From positions 124,001-188,000 of the forward strand of contig CANNFY010000002.1 of the NCBI GenBank assembly GCA_947504045.1: a stretch of 64,000 nucleotides of DNA, read 5' to 3'. This document shows, in pieces, positions 19,732 to 29,703 of this stretch (position 1 is its first letter; the number at the start of each line of letters is the position of its first letter). The notes below the pieces were generated by a model. The model searched no databases. It was not told the DNA's origin and saw only the letters and a list, made by a program, of their open reading frames with translations. The stretch comes from an uncultured Maribacter sp. (GTDB lineage Bacteria > Bacteroidota > Bacteroidia > Flavobacteriales > Flavobacteriaceae). A program made the translations under genes and the position numbers.

Positions 19732-19765
19732 AAGAGCCAATCATTAATTTGATTGGCTCTTTTAT
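19732..19765. terminator. rho-independent terminator
   Basis: aagagccaatca-ttaatt-tgattggctctttta. Confidence 0.85.
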
Positions 19766-19794
19766 TATATATGCTATGTGTAAAAAACTATAGT

Positions 19795-21192
19795 TTATTT
19801 TAAACTACCTACCATATTTTCTGGTTTAACCCAAGCATCATAATCTTCTGCAGATACATAGCCTAAGTTTATAGCTTCTTCTTTTAATGTAGTTCCATTT
19901 TTATGAGCAGTATTTGCAATTTCAGCAGCCTTGTAATAACCAATTTTAGTGTTTAAAGCTGTAACAAGCATTAAAGAGTTATTAAGTAGCTCTTTAATAA
20001 CTCCATGGTTTGGTTCTATACCAGATGCGCAATTAACATCAAAACTAACACATGCATCTCCTATAAGTTGTGCAGATTGTAAAATATTAGCCGCCATCAT
20101 TGGTTTAAAAACATTCAATTCATAATGTCCTTGTGTACCACCAATTGTAACAGCAACATCATTACCCATTACTTGCGCACAAACCATTGTAAGGGCTTCG
20201 CACTGTGTTGGGTTTACTTTTCCAGGCATAATAGAACTACCAGGTTCATTTGCAGGTATAATTATTTCACCAATACCAGATCGTGGGCCAGATGCCATCA
20301 TTCTAATATCATTAGCAATTTTATTTAATGAAACAGCTAATTGTTTAAGTGCTCCGTGGCTTTCTACAATTGCATCATGTGCAGCAAGTGCTTCAAATTT
20401 ATTTTCTGCAGTTATAAAAGGTAATTTAGAAAATTCTGCAATGTATTTTGCAACTAAAACGTCATATCCTTTTGGAGTATTTAAACCTGTACCAACAGCT
20501 GTACCACCTAAAGCAAGTTCACTTAAGTGAGCAAGTGTATTTTTTAAAGCTTTTAAACCGTGATCAAGTTGTGATACGTATCCAGAAAACTCTTGCCCAA
20601 GGGTAAGGGGAGTAGCATCCATTAAATGGGTTCTACCAATTTTTACAACATTGTTAAATTCTTTTGCTTTTTTTGCAAAAGTATCTCTTAATTGTGTTAC
20701 ACCTGGAATAGTATTTTCTACTATTTTTTTATAGGCAGCAATATGCATTCCTGTCGGAAAAGTATCGTTAGAAGATTGCGATTTGTTTACATCATCATTA
20801 GGTTGTATAGTTTTTTCACCTTCTCCTATTTTTTTTCCAGAAATTTCATGAGCACGATTTGCAATAACCTCGTTAACATTCATATTACTTTGCGTGCCAG
20901 AACCAGTTTGCCATATAACTAATGGAAATTGATTATCATGTTTGCCTTCTAAAATTTCATCGCAAACCGTTGCAATTAAATCTCTTTTTTCAACAGAAAG
21001 AACTCCTAAATCATGATTAGTGTATGCAGCAGCTTTTTTTAAATATGCAAAACCATATACTACATCTAATGGCATAGATGCTGCAGCACCTATTTTAAAA
21101 TTGTTTCTGGAGCGTTCTGTTTGTGCTCCCCAATATTTATCACTAGGAACTTTTACTTCGCCCATAGTGTCTTTTTCTATCCTAAAGCTCAT
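19795..21192 (-). CDS. fumC: class II fumarate hydratase
   Basis: [16 protein letters not shown] signature, [19 protein letters not shown]. Confidence 0.96.
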   Translation of the reverse strand: MSFRIEKDTMGEVKVPSDKYWGAQTERSRNNFKIGAAASMPLDVVYGFAYLKKAAAYTNHDLGVLSVEKRDLIATVCDEILEGKHDNQFPLVIWQTGSGTQSNMNVNEVIANRAHEISGKKIGEGEKTIQPNDDVNKSQSSNDTFPTGMHIAAYKKIVENTIPGVTQLRDTFAKKAKEFNNVVKIGRTHLMDATPLTLGQEFSGYVSQLDHGLKALKNTLAHLSELALGGTAVGTGLNTPKGYDVLVAKYIAEFSKLPFITAENKFEALAAHDAIVESHGALKQLAVSLNKIANDIRMMASGPRSGIGEIIIPANEPGSSIMPGKVNPTQCEALTMVCAQVMGNDVAVTIGGTQGHYELNVFKPMMAANILQSAQLIGDACVSFDVNCASGIEPNHGVIKELLNNSLMLVTALNTKIGYYKAAEIANTAHKNGTTLKEEAINLGYVSAEDYDAWVKPENMVGSLK

Positions 21193-21314
21193 TTTTAATA
21201 ATGTTTTATTTGTATCAAAGGTAGGGGTTTATAGATTTATTTCCATTTTTTTTAAATTTGATTTGCACTATTAGTGTATTTAAAAGTATCTTTGTAATGT
21301 TAATATTATATATC

Positions 21315-21491
21315 ATGTTTGACTTTGACCAATATTTAGGATTTTTATCATTTTTAACCATATTAACCATAGGTTTTTGGTTAATGATTTTTTTACTAAC
21401 ATTTGTTATACCTTACTGGTTATTTGGTAATATTAAAGAATTATTAAAAGAAAAGAGAGACGCCAAAAAAGCAGCTCGTAATAACGCATAA
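21315..21491 (+). CDS. small membrane protein
   Basis: 58 aa from ATG at 21315 (listed start 21258 is an upstream TTG): MFDFDQYLGFLSFLTILTIGFWLMIFLLTFVIPYWLFGNIKELLKEKRDAKKAARNNA; followed by terminator. Confidence 0.7.
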   Translation: MFDFDQYLGFLSFLTILTIGFWLMIFLLTFVIPYWLFGNIKELLKEKRDAKKAARNNA

Positions 21492-21493
21492 AT

Positions 21494-21530
21494 AAAAAAA
21501 GGAAGTCTTTAAAGACTTCCTTTTTTTATT
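21494..21530. terminator. bidirectional rho-independent terminator
   Basis: aaaaaaaggaagtcttt-aaagacttccttttttt. Confidence 0.88.
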
Positions 21531-21545
21531 ATAATTAAATTGGTG

Positions 21546-22205
21546 TTACCAATTATGTAGTGTGTTTTGAAAGTTTTTAAAGCATTTTTCTAAATTATTG
21601 GTAGAAAGTTTTCTGTTTATAATTTCTGACCAAGAATATTTTTTATAAATATCTTCTTCTTCTCTAGGAAGCTCTTCTACAGCAAATTCTTTTTCGTTTT
21701 TAATTTTTTGTTTTTGTTTAAGAATTTTTAATTCTTTTTCCATAGCCTCTATATCTATGCCATGAACATATCTGTCATATAGTTTAATACGTATAAAATA
21801 TACAATAGGGATTACTACCATACAAATTGGTATTACCCACCAAATATTTTCTGTGTCTACAATATCATCGGAATCAACTAAAACTTCTACTAATTGAAAT
21901 GTATACATAGCTATAGGTATAATTAGTATGTGATACCACCAATTTTTAGAAGTCATAAACCATATAATTAATAGATATAATGGAATAACTTTGTTCATAA
22001 TAAACCAAACATAAGTTGATACATCTGGAAAGCCGTTATTTCCTATTTTTACACCTAAAATTGTTATTACAGCATTAGGGTCTTCAGGTAAATAGTCATA
22101 AATTTTAAATAAAAATGGTGATATAGCTATGAAAAACACAAAAAAGGACTCTAGAATAATCCTTGTCTTTGCTTTTTTACTTGAAGTTGTATTATTATTA
22201 ATCAT
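21546..22205 (-). CDS. hypothetical membrane protein
   Basis: 219-aa ORF with several TM segments and a charged C-terminus. Confidence 0.75.
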   Translation of the reverse strand: MINNNTTSSKKAKTRIILESFFVFFIAISPFLFKIYDYLPEDPNAVITILGVKIGNNGFPDVSTYVWFIMNKVIPLYLLIIWFMTSKNWWYHILIIPIAMYTFQLVEVLVDSDDIVDTENIWWVIPICMVVIPIVYFIRIKLYDRYVHGIDIEAMEKELKILKQKQKIKNEKEFAVEELPREEEDIYKKYSWSEIINRKLSTNNLEKCFKNFQNTLHNW

Positions 22206-22253
22206 TATGTTAGAAGTTCTTATCTCCTAACGACTAATATTCAAAAAAATTAT

Positions 22254-22286
22254 AAAAAAAAAGACAATTTAACATTGTCTTTTTAT
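22254..22286. terminator. rho-independent terminator
   Basis: aaaaaaaaagacaat-ttaac-attgtctttttatt. Confidence 0.8.
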
Positions 22287-22289
22287 TGA

Positions 22290-22424
22290 TTAACTTTTCT
22301 TTTTAAATTTACTTTTATCTATACCTTGTTCGTACAGTTGATCATCTTCTGATGCGTTGTTTGGGGAACAAGAAAAAGCCATTAATGTAACCAGTGCAGC
22401 AAAGGCAAAAATAATTTTTTTCAT
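22290..22424 (-). CDS. small lipoprotein-like peptide (44 aa), not in the supplied ORF track
   Basis: Hand translation of minus strand: MKKIIFAFAALVTLMAFSCSPNNASEDDQLYEQGIDKSKFKKKS*; lipobox-like LMAFSC; terminator directly downstream. Confidence 0.7.
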   Translation of the reverse strand: MKKIIFAFAALVTLMAFSCSPNNASEDDQLYEQGIDKSKFKKKS

Positions 22425-22594
22425 TTTGATAAGTATTTTAGTTAGACATGGAGTTATTCTAAAAGCGAAAGTAACTAAAAAAATAATTAAAATTACATTT
22501 AAACGTTAAAATTTAGCACTTTATCGGTAAAAAATGCTTTTTGTCGAAGTTGTAGAACGCTAATTACTAAGGTGAATTTTAAGATTAATAGATT

Positions 22595-23002
22595 CTATAT
22601 TAGCAGTTGACGGTTGGTATTATTTATAATTTCTATGGTAATTTTGGTAGTATCTTCAGGTAAATAAGAAGGTATTTTTTCTGGCCATTCCATAAATATC
22701 CAGGCTTTAGAGTTTAAATAATCTTCTAAACCAAAATCTAAGGCTTCATTTTCATCATTTAGTCTGTAAAAGTCAAAATGATAAGCAGTTAACTCTCCAT
22801 TCGTATTTTCATATTCATTTACAATGCCAAAAGTAGGACTATTGGTAGTATCATTAACGCCAAGTTGTTTTACTATTTCTTTAATTAAAGTTGTTTTACC
22901 AGCTCCCATTTCGCCATAAAATGCTATCCTTTTTGAAGGAACATTTCTTAAAATTTCTTCTGCAACTTCTTTTAATTGATTTTCTGAATATATTATGTTC
23001 AT
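22595..23002 (-). CDS. tsaE: tRNA (adenosine(37)-N6)-threonylcarbamoyltransferase complex ATPase subunit TsaE
   Basis: FYGEMGAGKTTLIKEIVKQLGV, TNSPTFGIVNEY, FDFYRL, FMEWPEKI. Confidence 0.95.
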   Translation of the reverse strand: MNIIYSENQLKEVAEEILRNVPSKRIAFYGEMGAGKTTLIKEIVKQLGVNDTTNSPTFGIVNEYENTNGELTAYHFDFYRLNDENEALDFGLEDYLNSKAWIFMEWPEKIPSYLPEDTTKITIEIINNTNRQLLI

Positions 23003-23009
23003 TTATAAT

Positions 23010-24554
23010 TTATTTTGGCTCTAATACAACAAAAGGTATAATCATTTCTTCTAACGAAACACCACCATGTTGATAGGTATTTCTATAATATTTTACGTAG
23101 TGATTATAATTGTTTGGATAAGCAAAAAACATATCATTTTTTGCAAAAATAAAAGAACTACTCATATTTATACTTGGTAATTGTATGTTTTTTGGACTAG
23201 TTGCCGCAAAAACTTCTTTGTTTTCATAGCTTAAACTTCTTCCAGTTTTATATCTTAAATTTAAGCTAGTGTCTTTATCACCAATAACTTTTGATGGTTG
23301 CTTAACATTTATTGTTCCGTGATCTGTAGTGATAATAAGTTTCATTCCCATAACTTGGGCTTGCTGAATTATTTCTAATAGAGGGGAATTTTTAAACCAA
23401 CTTTGTGTTAGAGATCTATATGCTTTATCATTAGAAGCAAGTTCTTTAATTACTTCCATTTCTGTTTTGGAGTGCGAAAGCATGTCTACAAAGTTGTAAA
23501 CAATGGCAGTAAGGTCATTTTCTTTTTGCGATTTAAAATTTTGAGAAAGCTGTTTTCCTTGTTTTAAACTACTTATTTTATGGTATTCCCACTTTATATC
23601 TAACCCTAAACGTTTTATTTGGTTTTCAAGAAATTTATCTTCATAAAGGTTTTTACCACCTTCATCAGTATCGTTTTTCCACCAATCAGGATGTCTTTTT
23701 TCCATTTCTAAAGGTGTAAGTCCAGAAAAAATAGAATTTCTTGCATATTGTGTGGCAGTTGGTAGTATACTAAAATAACAGTTTTCTTTAGTTTTTTTAT
23801 AGAATGAGTTTACAGTATCTTCAAAAGCACACCATTGGTCTAGCCTTAAATTATCTATAACAACTAAAAGTGTTTTGTTATTTTTAAGTTCTGGTACAAC
23901 CCATTTTTTAAACAACGTATGCGATAAAACAGGTGCTTCGGTATTTGTAAACCAATCTTCATACTCTTTATCAATAAATTTAGCAAATTGGTTATTAGCT
24001 TCTATTTTTTGAGACTCTAAAATTTCGAACATACTGCTATCCTCAATTTCTTCTAATTGCAATTCCCAATAAATAAGTTTTTTATACAACTCTATCCATT
24101 CTTCTTTAGAGTTTACCATGGCTAAATCTGTGGCAATTTTTCTAAATTCTTGTTGGTAATTAGAAGTAGTTTTTTCCGAAACTAAACGCGAATGGTCTAA
24201 ATTCTTTTTTAAAGACAGTAAAATCTGATTTGGATTTACTGGTTTTATAAGATAATCTGCAATTTTTGAACCTATAGCTTCTTCCATAATAAGTTCTTCT
24301 TCACTTTTAGTAATCATTACAACAGGTAAAGAGGAGTTTGCTATTTTTAGTTCGTTTAGAGTTTCTAGACCAGAAATTCCCGGCATATTTTCATCTAAAA
24401 AAACTATATCTACAGGTGTTTCTTTAAGTTCGTCTAAAGCTTCTTGACCGCTTTTGCAGGTAATAACAGTGTAATTCTTGGCTTCTAAAAATAGAATATG
24501 GGGTTTTAATAAATCTATCTCATCATCTACCCAAAGTATTGTTATCTTGTTCAT
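23010..24554 (-). CDS. porX: T9SS response regulator PorX (receiver + PglZ domain)
   Basis: N-terminal receiver ILWVDDEIDLLKPH...LDENMPGISGLE; C-terminal PglZ-like region (LLVVIDNLRLDQW, ITTDHGTINVKQPSKVIGD). Confidence 0.93.
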   Translation of the reverse strand: MNKITILWVDDEIDLLKPHILFLEAKNYTVITCKSGQEALDELKETPVDIVFLDENMPGISGLETLNELKIANSSLPVVMITKSEEELIMEEAIGSKIADYLIKPVNPNQILLSLKKNLDHSRLVSEKTTSNYQQEFRKIATDLAMVNSKEEWIELYKKLIYWELQLEEIEDSSMFEILESQKIEANNQFAKFIDKEYEDWFTNTEAPVLSHTLFKKWVVPELKNNKTLLVVIDNLRLDQWCAFEDTVNSFYKKTKENCYFSILPTATQYARNSIFSGLTPLEMEKRHPDWWKNDTDEGGKNLYEDKFLENQIKRLGLDIKWEYHKISSLKQGKQLSQNFKSQKENDLTAIVYNFVDMLSHSKTEMEVIKELASNDKAYRSLTQSWFKNSPLLEIIQQAQVMGMKLIITTDHGTINVKQPSKVIGDKDTSLNLRYKTGRSLSYENKEVFAATSPKNIQLPSINMSSSFIFAKNDMFFAYPNNYNHYVKYYRNTYQHGGVSLEEMIIPFVVLEPK

Positions 24555-24590
24555 TTAGTACTTATATTTGCGTGGTAAATTATACCTGTT

Positions 24591-25814
24591 TTGATAAAAT
24601 CTAACAAGCTTAAAATATTTAATGATCCAATTTACGGATTTATTAGAATTCCTAACACTTTAATTTTTGATCTTATTGCAGATCCTTTTTTTCAACGCTT
24701 GCGTAGAATTTCTCAAATGGGACTTTCTTACCTTGTATATCCAGGCGCACATCATACTCGTTTTCATCATGCATTAGGTTGTATGCATTTAATGAAAAAA
24801 GCAATACAAGTACTTCGTTTTAAACAAGTAGAGCTTACCAAAGAGGAAGAAGAAGGTCTTTTAATTGCTATATTATTACATGATATTGGTCATGGGCCTT
24901 TTTCACATGCTATGGAGCATAGTATTGTAGAAGGTGTACATCATGAGCATATTTCTTTGTGTTTTATGCAAGAACTTAATAAAAAGTTTGAAGGCAAATT
25001 AACTTTGGCAATTGAAATTTTTAATGGCAAATACCCTAAAAAGTTTTTAAATCAATTAGTATCCAGTCAATTAGATATGGATAGATTAGATTATTTAAAA
25101 AGAGATAGCTTTTATACCGGTGTAGCAGAAGGTAACACCAATGCAGAAAGGTTAATTACTATGCTTAATGTAATAGATGGAGAGTTAGTAATTGAAGAAA
25201 AAGGCATTTATTCTATAGAAAAATTTATAATGGCACGCCGGTTTATGTATTGGCAAGTATATTTACATAAAACAGGAGTTGCTGCAGAGCAATTGTTAAT
25301 GCGTATATTAAAACGTTCTAAAGAGTTAATTTTAAATGGTGAAAATTTAGAATGCAGTAAAAATTTAAAGTTCTTTTTAGAAAATAAGATTGATTTACAT
25401 AATTTTAATTTAGATACGCTTGTTAAGTTTTCTAAATTAGATGATATAGATATTTTATCTGCAATTAAGAATTGGCAAGAAAGTTCCGATTTTGTATTAT
25501 CTAGGTTATGCCAAATGGTTATAAATAGAAGGCTTTTACATGTAAAAGTTAAAACAGAACCAATTTCTCCAATTAAATTGGAAAAACATTTTACAAAATT
25601 TAAAGAAGATAATAATTTATCTAATGAAGAAACTAGCTATTTTGTTTTTACAGGAGAAATAAAAAATAAAGCTTATGATAGAGAATATCAGGCAATTAAT
25701 ATTTTAAAAAAGAACGGAAGAGTAATGGATATTGCTAAAATGTCGGATTATTTAAAAATAAAAGCTCTTTCTAAGACGGTTACTAAATATTATATATGTT
25801 ACCCTAAAGATTAA
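24591..25814 (+). CDS. HD domain phosphohydrolase
   Basis: FQRLRRISQMGLSYLVYPGAHHTRFHHALG and LLHDIGHGPFSHAME. Confidence 0.93.
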   Translation: MIKSNKLKIFNDPIYGFIRIPNTLIFDLIADPFFQRLRRISQMGLSYLVYPGAHHTRFHHALGCMHLMKKAIQVLRFKQVELTKEEEEGLLIAILLHDIGHGPFSHAMEHSIVEGVHHEHISLCFMQELNKKFEGKLTLAIEIFNGKYPKKFLNQLVSSQLDMDRLDYLKRDSFYTGVAEGNTNAERLITMLNVIDGELVIEEKGIYSIEKFIMARRFMYWQVYLHKTGVAAEQLLMRILKRSKELILNGENLECSKNLKFFLENKIDLHNFNLDTLVKFSKLDDIDILSAIKNWQESSDFVLSRLCQMVINRRLLHVKVKTEPISPIKLEKHFTKFKEDNNLSNEETSYFVFTGEIKNKAYDREYQAINILKKNGRVMDIAKMSDYLKIKALSKTVTKYYICYPKD

Positions 25815-25837
25815 TTTTAACTATTTTTCTTACTTTT

Positions 25838-26860
25838 GTGCTCATGGTATTTACAGCGAGTCAAATTGCAGGCATTTTAGAAGGGGAAATAGAAGGAGAC
25901 CCTGAAATTGCAGTTCATAAATTAGCCAAAATTGAAGAAGGTGAAAAAGGCTCTCTTACATTTTTAGCTAATCCAAAATATACTTCTCATATATATTCTA
26001 CTAAAGCTTCTGTTACAATAGTAAATAAAGATTTTATTCCTGAGCAAACAATTTCTACTACCTTAATTAAGGTAGAGGATGCTTATGATTCTTTCTCTAA
26101 GTTATTAGAGTATTACAATGAAGTAAAAAATAATAAGCAAGGTATAGAGAATCCTGTTTATATTTCGGACACTGCAAAATATGAAGATGATGTTTATATA
26201 GGTGCTTTTGCATATATAGGAGCTAATGTAATATTGGGTAAAAACGTTAAGATTTACCCTAATGTTTTTATAGGGGACAATGTAACTATTGGCGATAATA
26301 GTTCAATCTTTGCAGGAGCAAAAGTATGTTCAGAATCTATTGTAGGAGAAAATTGTACTATACATAATGGAGCAATTATAGGAGCAGATGGTTTTGGTTT
26401 TGCCCCAAATAAAGATGGCTCTTATAAAAAAATACCACAAACAGGTAATGTTATTTTAGAAAGTAATATTGATGTAGGTGCTGGTACTACTATAGATAGA
26501 GCAACATTAGGTTCTACTATATTACGTAAAGGAGTAAAGTTAGATAACCAAATACAAATTGCACATAATGTGGAAATTGGAGAAAATACAGTAATTGCTG
26601 CCCAAACTGGTGTTGCAGGATCTACAAAAATTGGAAAAAACTGTATGATCGGAGGACAAGTAGGTATTGTTGGGCACATTACTATTGGTGATAATGTAAA
26701 AATACAAGCACAATCTGGTATAGGTAGAAATGTAAAAGATAATGAGGTTTTACAAGGCTCTCCGGCATTAAACTACGGAGATTATAATAAATCTTATGTG
26801 CATTTTAAAAACTTACCAAAAATTGTAAATAGAATAAATCAATTGGAAAAAAAAGAATAG
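25838..26860 (+). CDS. lpxD: UDP-3-O-(3-hydroxymyristoyl)glucosamine N-acyltransferase
   Basis: LpxD N-terminal domain plus left-handed beta-helix hexapeptides; DGFGFAPNKDGSYKKIPQTGNVILE. Start is probably the ATG at 25844 (MVFTASQIAGIL). Confidence 0.95.
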   Translation: MLMVFTASQIAGILEGEIEGDPEIAVHKLAKIEEGEKGSLTFLANPKYTSHIYSTKASVTIVNKDFIPEQTISTTLIKVEDAYDSFSKLLEYYNEVKNNKQGIENPVYISDTAKYEDDVYIGAFAYIGANVILGKNVKIYPNVFIGDNVTIGDNSSIFAGAKVCSESIVGENCTIHNGAIIGADGFGFAPNKDGSYKKIPQTGNVILESNIDVGAGTTIDRATLGSTILRKGVKLDNQIQIAHNVEIGENTVIAAQTGVAGSTKIGKNCMIGGQVGIVGHITIGDNVKIQAQSGIGRNVKDNEVLQGSPALNYGDYNKSYVHFKNLPKIVNRINQLEKKE

Positions 26861-26862
26861 TT

Positions 26863-28263
26863 GTGAATATGGAACCACAAAAACAAAGAACAATTGGAAA
26901 AGAAGTATCTTTAACTGGAGTAGGTTTACATACTGGTGAAAATGTAACCATTAAATTTATACCTGCAGCCGAAAATCATGGCTATGCTTTTAAACGTGTA
27001 GATTTAGAAGGAGAACCAATAATAGAGGCGGATGCTAATTATGTTGTAAATACACAACGAGGCACAAATTTAGAAAAACACGGAGTAAAAATACAAACCT
27101 CAGAACATGTTTTGGCTGCTTTTGTAGGTCTTGAAATTGATAATGTATTAGTAGAATTAAATGCTCCAGAACCTCCTATAATGGATGGTTCTTCTAAGTT
27201 TTTTGTAGAAGCATTAGAAAAAGCTGGTATTGTAGAACAAGAAGCTCCTCGTGAAGAATACATTGTTAAAGATGTTATTTCTTATAAAGATGAAGCTACA
27301 GGTAGCGAAATTACTATTATACCATCTGATACCTATATGGTAACTACAATGGTAGATTTTGGAACTAAAGTTTTAGGAACACAAAATGCTACTTTAGAAA
27401 AATTAAGCGATTTTAAATCTGAAATAGCAGATGCAAGAACGTTTAGTTTTTTACACGAGTTAGAGGCTTTATTAGAGCACGGGCTAATTAAAGGTGGAGA
27501 CTTAAATAATGCCATAGTTTATGTAGATAAAGAAATATCTGAAGCTACAATGAAAAAATTGCAGAAAGCATTTAATAAAGAAAAGCTTTCAGTAAAACCC
27601 AATGGTATATTAGATAACCTTACTTTACACCAACCAAATGAAGCTGCGAGACATAAATTATTAGATGTTGTAGGAGATTTGGCTTTAGCTGGAACACGAA
27701 TAAGAGGTAAGGTAATTGCAAATAAACCTGGGCATTATGTAAATACACAATTTGCAAAGAAGATTGCAAAAATTATAAAATTAGAAAAGAGGAATAAAGT
27801 TCCTAGTTACGATTTAAATTTACCTCCTTTAATGGATATCCACCAGATAATGGATATGCTACCTCATAGACCTCCTTTCTTGTTAATAGATAGAATATTG
27901 GAGCTTTCTGATACACATGTTGTAGGTATGAAAAATGTTACTATGAACGAACCCTTTTTTGTAGGACATTTTCCTGGAGCTCCTGTAATGCCAGGAGTAT
28001 TACAAGTAGAAGCAATGGCACAAACTGGTGGAATTTTAGTACTAAGTACAGTTCCTGATCCAGAAAATTATCTTACATTTTTTATGAAAATGGATAATGT
28101 AAAATTTAAGCAAAAAGTACTTCCTGGAGACACACTTGTTTTTCATTGTAGTTTAATAACACCAATTAGAAGAGGAATATGCCATATGCAAGCTTATGCT
28201 TATGCTAATAATAAATTGGTTTGTGAAGCAGAATTAATGGCACAAATAGCTAAAAAGAAATAA
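26863..28263 (+). CDS. lpxC-fabZ: bifunctional UDP-3-O-acyl-N-acetylglucosamine deacetylase / 3-hydroxyacyl-ACP dehydratase (LpxC-FabZ fusion)
   Basis: LpxC (KEVSLTGVGLHTGENV, MDGSSKFF) fused to FabZ (MDIHQIMDMLPHRPPFLLIDRI, GHFPGAPVMPGVLQVEAMAQ). Confidence 0.96.
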   Translation: MNMEPQKQRTIGKEVSLTGVGLHTGENVTIKFIPAAENHGYAFKRVDLEGEPIIEADANYVVNTQRGTNLEKHGVKIQTSEHVLAAFVGLEIDNVLVELNAPEPPIMDGSSKFFVEALEKAGIVEQEAPREEYIVKDVISYKDEATGSEITIIPSDTYMVTTMVDFGTKVLGTQNATLEKLSDFKSEIADARTFSFLHELEALLEHGLIKGGDLNNAIVYVDKEISEATMKKLQKAFNKEKLSVKPNGILDNLTLHQPNEAARHKLLDVVGDLALAGTRIRGKVIANKPGHYVNTQFAKKIAKIIKLEKRNKVPSYDLNLPPLMDIHQIMDMLPHRPPFLLIDRILELSDTHVVGMKNVTMNEPFFVGHFPGAPVMPGVLQVEAMAQTGGILVLSTVPDPENYLTFFMKMDNVKFKQKVLPGDTLVFHCSLITPIRRGICHMQAYAYANNKLVCEAELMAQIAKKK

Positions 28264-28266
28264 AAA

Positions 28267-29052
28267 ATGAATCAGCCTTTAGCTTATATACATCCTGGAG
28301 CAAAAATTGCTAAAAATGTAGTAGTAGAGCCTTTTACAACAATTCATAATAATGTTACTATTGGTGATGGTACATGGATAGGTTCTAACGTTACCATTAT
28401 GGAAGGAGCAAGAATTGGTAAAAATTGCAATATTTTTCCTGGTGCAGTAATATCAGCTCCACCTCAAGATTTAAAATATGAAGGAGAAGAAACTACAGTT
28501 GTAATAGGAGATAACACTACAATTAGAGAATGTGCTACAATACATAAAGGTACTGCTGACAGAATGAAAACTGTTATTGGTAAAAACTGTTTAATAATGG
28601 CATATTGCCATGTTGCTCATGATTGTTTAGTAGGTAATAATTGTATTTTTTCTAATAATTCAACTCTAGCTGGGCATGTAACTATTGGCGATAATGTAAT
28701 TTTAGCAGGTTTGGTTGCGGTACATCAATTTGTATCAGTTGGGCAACATGCTTTTGTAACTGGTGGTTCTTTAGTACGTAAAGATGTACCTCCTTTTGTA
28801 AAAGCAGCACGTGAGCCACTTTCATATGTAGGAATAAATTCTGTAGGATTAAGAAGAAGAGGAATACCTTCAGAAAAAATTAGAGAAATTCAAAATATAT
28901 ATAGAATATTATATCAGAAGAATTACAATAATACACAAGCAGTTCAAATTCTTGAAGCAGAAATGGAAGCAACTCCAGAACGCGATGAAATTCTTCAATT
29001 TATTAGAGATTCTCAACGTGGAATAATGAAAGGATATTTTAGTAATAATTAA
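28267..29052 (+). CDS. lpxA: acyl-ACP--UDP-N-acetylglucosamine O-acyltransferase
   Basis: IHPGAKIAKNVVVEPFTTI, hexapeptide repeats, CHVAHDCLVGNNCIFSNNSTLAGHV. Confidence 0.96.
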   Translation: MNQPLAYIHPGAKIAKNVVVEPFTTIHNNVTIGDGTWIGSNVTIMEGARIGKNCNIFPGAVISAPPQDLKYEGEETTVVIGDNTTIRECATIHKGTADRMKTVIGKNCLIMAYCHVAHDCLVGNNCIFSNNSTLAGHVTIGDNVILAGLVAVHQFVSVGQHAFVTGGSLVRKDVPPFVKAAREPLSYVGINSVGLRRRGIPSEKIREIQNIYRILYQKNYNNTQAVQILEAEMEATPERDEILQFIRDSQRGIMKGYFSNN

Positions 29053-29126
29053 TTATAAAACAAAAATAAAGTTAATAGATAAGTATTTACAAAAATGTCT
29101 ATTCAACATTAAACAACAATTATAAA

Positions 29127-29693
29127 ATGGCATCTACATCAGATATTAGAAAAGGATTATGTATTAGATATAATAATGATATATATAAAATTATTGAATT
29201 TTTACATGTAAAGCCAGGAAAAGGTCCTGCTTTTGTTAGAACAAAATTAAAAAGTGTTACTACAGGAAAAGTTTTAGATAACACTTTTTCGGCAGGCCAT
29301 AAAATAGAAGACGTTCGTGTAGAAACACGTTCGTACCAATTTTTATATGCAGAAGGAGAAACATTTCATTTTATGAATACAGATGATTATAATCAAATTA
29401 CCCTTCAAGAAAGCTCTTTAGATGCTCCAGGTTTATTAAAAGAAGGTGAGGTTGTAAAAATTATGTTTAATACAGAAGATAGTATGCCTTTATCTGTAGA
29501 AATGCCCGCAAGTGTAATTTTAGAAGTTACCTATACAGAACCTGGTGTAAAAGGAAATACAGCTACAAATGCAACAAAACCTGCAAAAGTAGAAACAGGA
29601 GCAGAGGTAAACGTTCCATTATTTATTAATGAAGGAGACAAAATTAAAGTAGATACTGAGAAAGGTAGTTACATGGAAAGAGTAAAAGAATAG
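29127..29693 (+). CDS. efp: elongation factor P
   Basis: KPGKGPAFVRTKLKSVTTGKVLDNTF, TEPGVKGNTATNATKPAKVETG. Confidence 0.96.
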   Translation: MASTSDIRKGLCIRYNNDIYKIIEFLHVKPGKGPAFVRTKLKSVTTGKVLDNTFSAGHKIEDVRVETRSYQFLYAEGETFHFMNTDDYNQITLQESSLDAPGLLKEGEVVKIMFNTEDSMPLSVEMPASVILEVTYTEPGVKGNTATNATKPAKVETGAEVNVPLFINEGDKIKVDTEKGSYMERVKE

Positions 29694-29703
29694 TTTTTTT
29701 ACA

